NCBI GenBank assembly: GCA_030840515.1
Contig: JAVEEJ010000177.1
Span: 1-7,197, forward strand
DNA length: 7,197 nucleotides
DNA from: Frankiaceae bacterium
GTDB taxonomy: Bacteria > Actinomycetota > Actinomycetes > JAVEEJ01
Reading direction: 5' to 3'
The notes under the pieces were generated by a model. The model was given only the letters and a program-made list of their open reading frames with translations. It did not search any database and had not been told where the DNA came from. Of this stretch, positions 5,196-7,197 are shown in pieces. The position numbers and the translations under genes are program-made. Position 1 is the first letter of the stretch, and each line of letters starts with the position of its first letter.

Positions 5196-6543
5196 CGCCG
5201 CCCTTGTCCTTCCCGTGGTGCTTCCTCGGCGGGGGCGCAGGTGCCTGCACCGCCGCGGTGACTGTGACCGCCGCGCCGCGCCGCAGCGAGCCTGTCGGCG
5301 TCACGGCGATCACGGTACCTGTTGCGGTCCGGCGGTCCGTCGTGGTCACGGTGCGCGTCGTGGGGTGCAGTCCGAGGGCGGTGAGCGCGCGGGTGACCTC
5401 CGTGACCGGCTTGCCGACGTAGCTCGCCGAGACGACGCGAACAAGCGGCGGGGTGGTGACGGTGGCCGTGGGTCGTGGTGTTGTGGCCGTCGAGGCCGGG
5501 CCCGCGCAGGAGCGGATCAGCAGGAATCCGAGGAGTACGGCGACCGCGCCGACAGCGGCCAGGATGCGGCGGGTGGCTGCCTGACCCGGCGCGTTGGCCC
5601 GCCAGGCGGCGACCGACTCCTGCGGCGGAGCACCCTGCAGCATCACCGAGGGCATGACTGTTGTGGCGTCGGGGGCGAGCCCCGCGGCGTCGGGGGCGAG
5701 CGCTGCGGCGGCCACGGTGGGAGCCAGCGCGGCCCGCAATGCGAGGGCCCGCTCGGCGACGGCGGCGGTCGTGGGACGGCTCGCCGCGGCCTTGGCCATG
5801 CAGGCGAGCACGAGGAGCGTGACCTCGCGCGGCACGTGCGGGGGAAGCGGCGGCGGCACGTCGTACAAGTGAGCAGTGGCGACCGCGACGGGGTTGGTCG
5901 CCGTGAAGGGGCGGTGCCCCGCAAGGCACTCGTAGCCCACGACGCCGAGCGAGTAGACGTCGCTTGCTGTCGTGGCGGGCTCACCACGCGCGGCTTCGGG
6001 AGACAGGTAGTAGGCGGTGCCGAGGACGGTGCCGGTCTGGGTGCGCGTCGAGGTCGCCTCGACGGCGCGGGCGATGCCGAAGTCGGTCACCTTGACGCTG
6101 CCGTCAGGTCGCACCAGCAGATTGCCGGGCTTGATGTCCCGGTGCACCACGCCGGCGTCGTGCGCGGCCTGCAGCGCGACCGCGACCTGGGCGATGAGGT
6201 CGAGTGAGCGCTCGACGCTGAGCGCGCCGTCGCGCGCCAGGACTGCTGAAAGCGGCTCGCCGTCGACGAGCTCCATGACCAGGTAGGACACGCCGTCGGT
6301 CTCGGCGTAGTCGTGGACGCCCGCGATCCCGGGGTGGCTCAACGACGCCGTGTGCCTCGCCTCGTCGCGGAACCGGTCGACGAAGTCCGGGTCCGCGGCC
6401 AGGTCCTGGCTCAGCACCTTGACCGCGACGTCGCGGCCGAGCACCTCGTCGTGCGCACGCCAGACCTGGCCCATTCCGCCGTTCGCGATCAGCTCGTCGA
6501 GCCGGTAGCGGTTGTTGAGCAGGATCCCGCTGGTGATGGTCAT
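5188..6543 (-). CDS. pknA: Transmembrane Ser/Thr protein kinase PknA with one PASTA-like domain
   Basis: Kinase paired with PknB in controlling growth, shape and division. The product is 451 residues. The kinase domain (13-270) has glycine loop IANGGMGQV (19-27), Lys42 in VAVK, D136 in HRDIKPGN and D154 in DFG. The activation loop holds T168-Q-T170 and T172, like the phosphorylated threonines of mycobacterial PknA. An Ala/Pro-rich linker with a short duplication follows (281-294), then a TM helix (about 325-343), a Thr/Pro stretch and a region resembling a single PASTA unit (about 367-432). It ends in a basic tail (PPPRKHHGKDKGG). M. tuberculosis PknA lacks a PASTA domain. The frame is open further upstream to 7158, but the ATG at 6543 is chosen because it starts the kinase fold and overlaps the pbpA stop as ATGA. 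A weak GAGG lies ten bases before it. Confidence 0.95.
   Translation of the reverse strand: MTITSGILLNNRYRLDELIANGGMGQVWRAHDEVLGRDVAVKVLSQDLAADPDFVDRFRDEARHTASLSHPGIAGVHDYAETDGVSYLVMELVDGEPLSAVLARDGALSVERSLDLIAQVAVALQAAHDAGVVHRDIKPGNLLVRPDGSVKVTDFGIARAVEATSTRTQTGTVLGTAYYLSPEAARGEPATTASDVYSLGVVGYECLAGHRPFTATNPVAVATAHLYDVPPPLPPHVPREVTLLVLACMAKAAASRPTTAAVAERALALRAALAPTVAAAALAPDAAGLAPDATTVMPSVMLQGAPPQESVAAWRANAPGQAATRRILAAVGAVAVLLGFLLIRSCAGPASTATTPRPTATVTTPPLVRVVSASYVGKPVTEVTRALTALGLHPTTRTVTTTDRRTATGTVIAVTPTGSLRRGAAVTVTAAVQAPAPPPRKHHGKDKGGDG
5665..5701 (-). repeat. 16-bp direct repeat within pknA (period 21)
   Basis: GGCGTCGGGGGCGAGC occurs at 5665-5680 and 5686-5701 on the plus strand, 21 bases apart. 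In the protein this is a seven-residue duplication in the cytoplasmic linker between kinase and membrane helix (LAPDAAG followed by LAPDATT, residues 282-295). It looks like a recent in-frame duplication by slippage and probably only lengthens a flexible linker. Confidence 0.7.
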
Positions 6544-7197
6544 CGCAGCATCGCCTCGAGCACGGCCCGGGCGATGGGCGCGGCCACCCTGCCGCCTGTG
6601 GCATCGGATCCCGCGGAGCCGCCGTCCTCCACGACGACCGCCACGGCGATGGTGGGCTTGTCGGCAGGGGCGAAGCAGGCGAACCACGCGTGCGGCGCGG
6701 CGCCGTCCCCGTGCTGCGCGGTGCCGGTCTTGCCGGCGACCGGGATTCCCGAGATCCGCGCGGCGGTGCCGGTGCCGCGCTCGACGACGCCGAGCATCAT
6801 CGTGGTGAGGTCTGCGGCCACGGTCGGGCTGATGGCTTGGGAGAGCCGCTCGGGTTGAGCCGAGGACAGCTCGGACAGGTCGGGGCTGAGCACCTTCGAG
6901 ACGAGGTAGGGCCGCATCAGCGATCCGTGGTTGGCCACGGCCGCCACGATCATCGCTGCCTGAAGCGGCGTCACCTGGACGTCGCGCTGCCCGATCGCGC
7001 TCTGCGCGGTCGCCGGCCGGTCGAGGTGGTCGGGGAACCGGCTCGCTGCGGCGGACAGCGGGACCCGGATGCCCTCGTTGAACCCGAAGAGCTCGGCTTG
7101 GTGGCGCAGCGCGTCCTGACCGAGGGACAGGCCGAGCGAGGCGAAGGCGGTGTTGCACGAGATGCGCAGGGCGTCGGCCAGGGACTGCTTGCCAGAC
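6540..7197 (-). CDS. pbpA: Class B penicillin-binding protein PbpA, C-terminal transpeptidase part (5' end missing)
   Basis: Peptidoglycan D,D-transpeptidase anchored in the membrane and acting outside the cell. Only the last 218 codons are in the window; translation runs in from beyond base 7197. Visible are the SxN motif (SCN, visible residues 13-15, in RISCNTAFA), GQRDVQVTPLQAAM (69-82), typical of the region before the active-site wall, and the KTG motif (156-158, in VAGKTGTAQHG). The SxxK nucleophile motif and the N-terminal membrane segment would lie outside the window. HAWFACFAP (169-177) is also typical of this group. The stop TGA overlaps the pknA ATG by 4 nt. The kinases directly downstream and crgA nearby match the mycobacterial pbpA locus, where rodA is normally the next gene upstream; that part cannot be seen here. 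Confidence 0.95.
   Translation of the reverse strand, partial: SGKQSLADALRISCNTAFASLGLSLGQDALRHQAELFGFNEGIRVPLSAAASRFPDHLDRPATAQSAIGQRDVQVTPLQAAMIVAAVANHGSLMRPYLVSKVLSPDLSELSSAQPERLSQAISPTVAADLTTMMLGVVERGTGTAARISGIPVAGKTGTAQHGDGAAPHAWFACFAPADKPTIAVAVVVEDGGSAGSDATGGRVAAPIARAVLEAMLR

Noticed and set aside
5179..6207. 342-codon plus-strand open frame opposite pknA
   Set aside because: It is antisense to a conserved kinase gene. The composition is Gly/Arg-rich without motifs, and there is no convincing start signal.
6544..7158. Possible 205-residue N-terminal extension of PknA
   Set aside because: The frame is open upstream of the kinase but overlaps pbpA, which has the SxN and KTG motifs in another frame. 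The extension is Arg/Ala-rich without homology features; ATG at 6543 with the ATGA overlap is the natural start.
1..7197. Search for mobile elements, CRISPR arrays, tRNA or rRNA genes and defence genes
   Set aside because: The window is almost entirely covered by syntenic core genes with uniform composition. No transposase, integrase, regularly spaced repeats or RNA gene structure was seen.

Overview
This window looks like chromosomal core DNA from a high-GC actinobacterium (class Actinomycetia). GC is roughly 70% by eye, most third codon positions are G or C, GTG starts are common, and every gene belongs to the cell-division and cell-wall neighbourhood that in many actinobacteria lies close to oriC. 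Gene content and order resemble the Mycobacterium tuberculosis Rv0011c-Rv0016c stretch (crgA, DUF881 gene, trpG/pabA, pknB, pknA, pbpA) and the equivalent Streptomyces region with its class E sortases. The sequence does not settle the genus.

Layout: (1) 1-783, plus strand: 3' part of a rhomboid intramembrane serine protease gene, cut by the window edge. (2) 784-859: convergent spacer with a near-perfect palindrome built from two DnaA-box-like sequences, plus a third such sequence. (3) 860-1111, minus strand: crgA. (4) 1112-1185: divergent promoter spacer. (5) 1186-3417, plus strand: a tightly packed, probably translationally coupled operon of a DUF881 membrane protein, a class E sortase, a 62-residue membrane protein and the glutaminase subunit PabA/TrpG; junctions overlap by 4, 1 and 4 nt. 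(6) 3418-3479: convergent spacer filled mostly by two tandem 19-bp repeats. (7) 7197-3480, minus strand: the operon pbpA (partial, transpeptidase end) - pknA - pknB, with overlaps of 4 and 8 nt.

How the genes fit together: PknA and PknB are transmembrane Ser/Thr kinases whose outside parts carry PASTA domains (one and three), which in this family sense peptidoglycan fragments or lipid II. PbpA is a class B peptidoglycan transpeptidase, CrgA is a divisome membrane protein, and the sortase anchors surface proteins to peptidoglycan. The rhomboid and DUF881 proteins are membrane proteins without an assigned substrate or role here. PabA supplies ammonia for folate (and possibly tryptophan) synthesis and is the metabolic exception, a placement also seen in mycobacteria.

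I found no mobile element, CRISPR array, RNA gene or clearly new system. No gene-free stretch exceeds 80 bases. The points most worth a second look are the DnaA-box-like palindrome, the tandem repeat between pabA and pknB, the small protein between sortase and pabA, and the lineage-specific outside domains of the two kinases.
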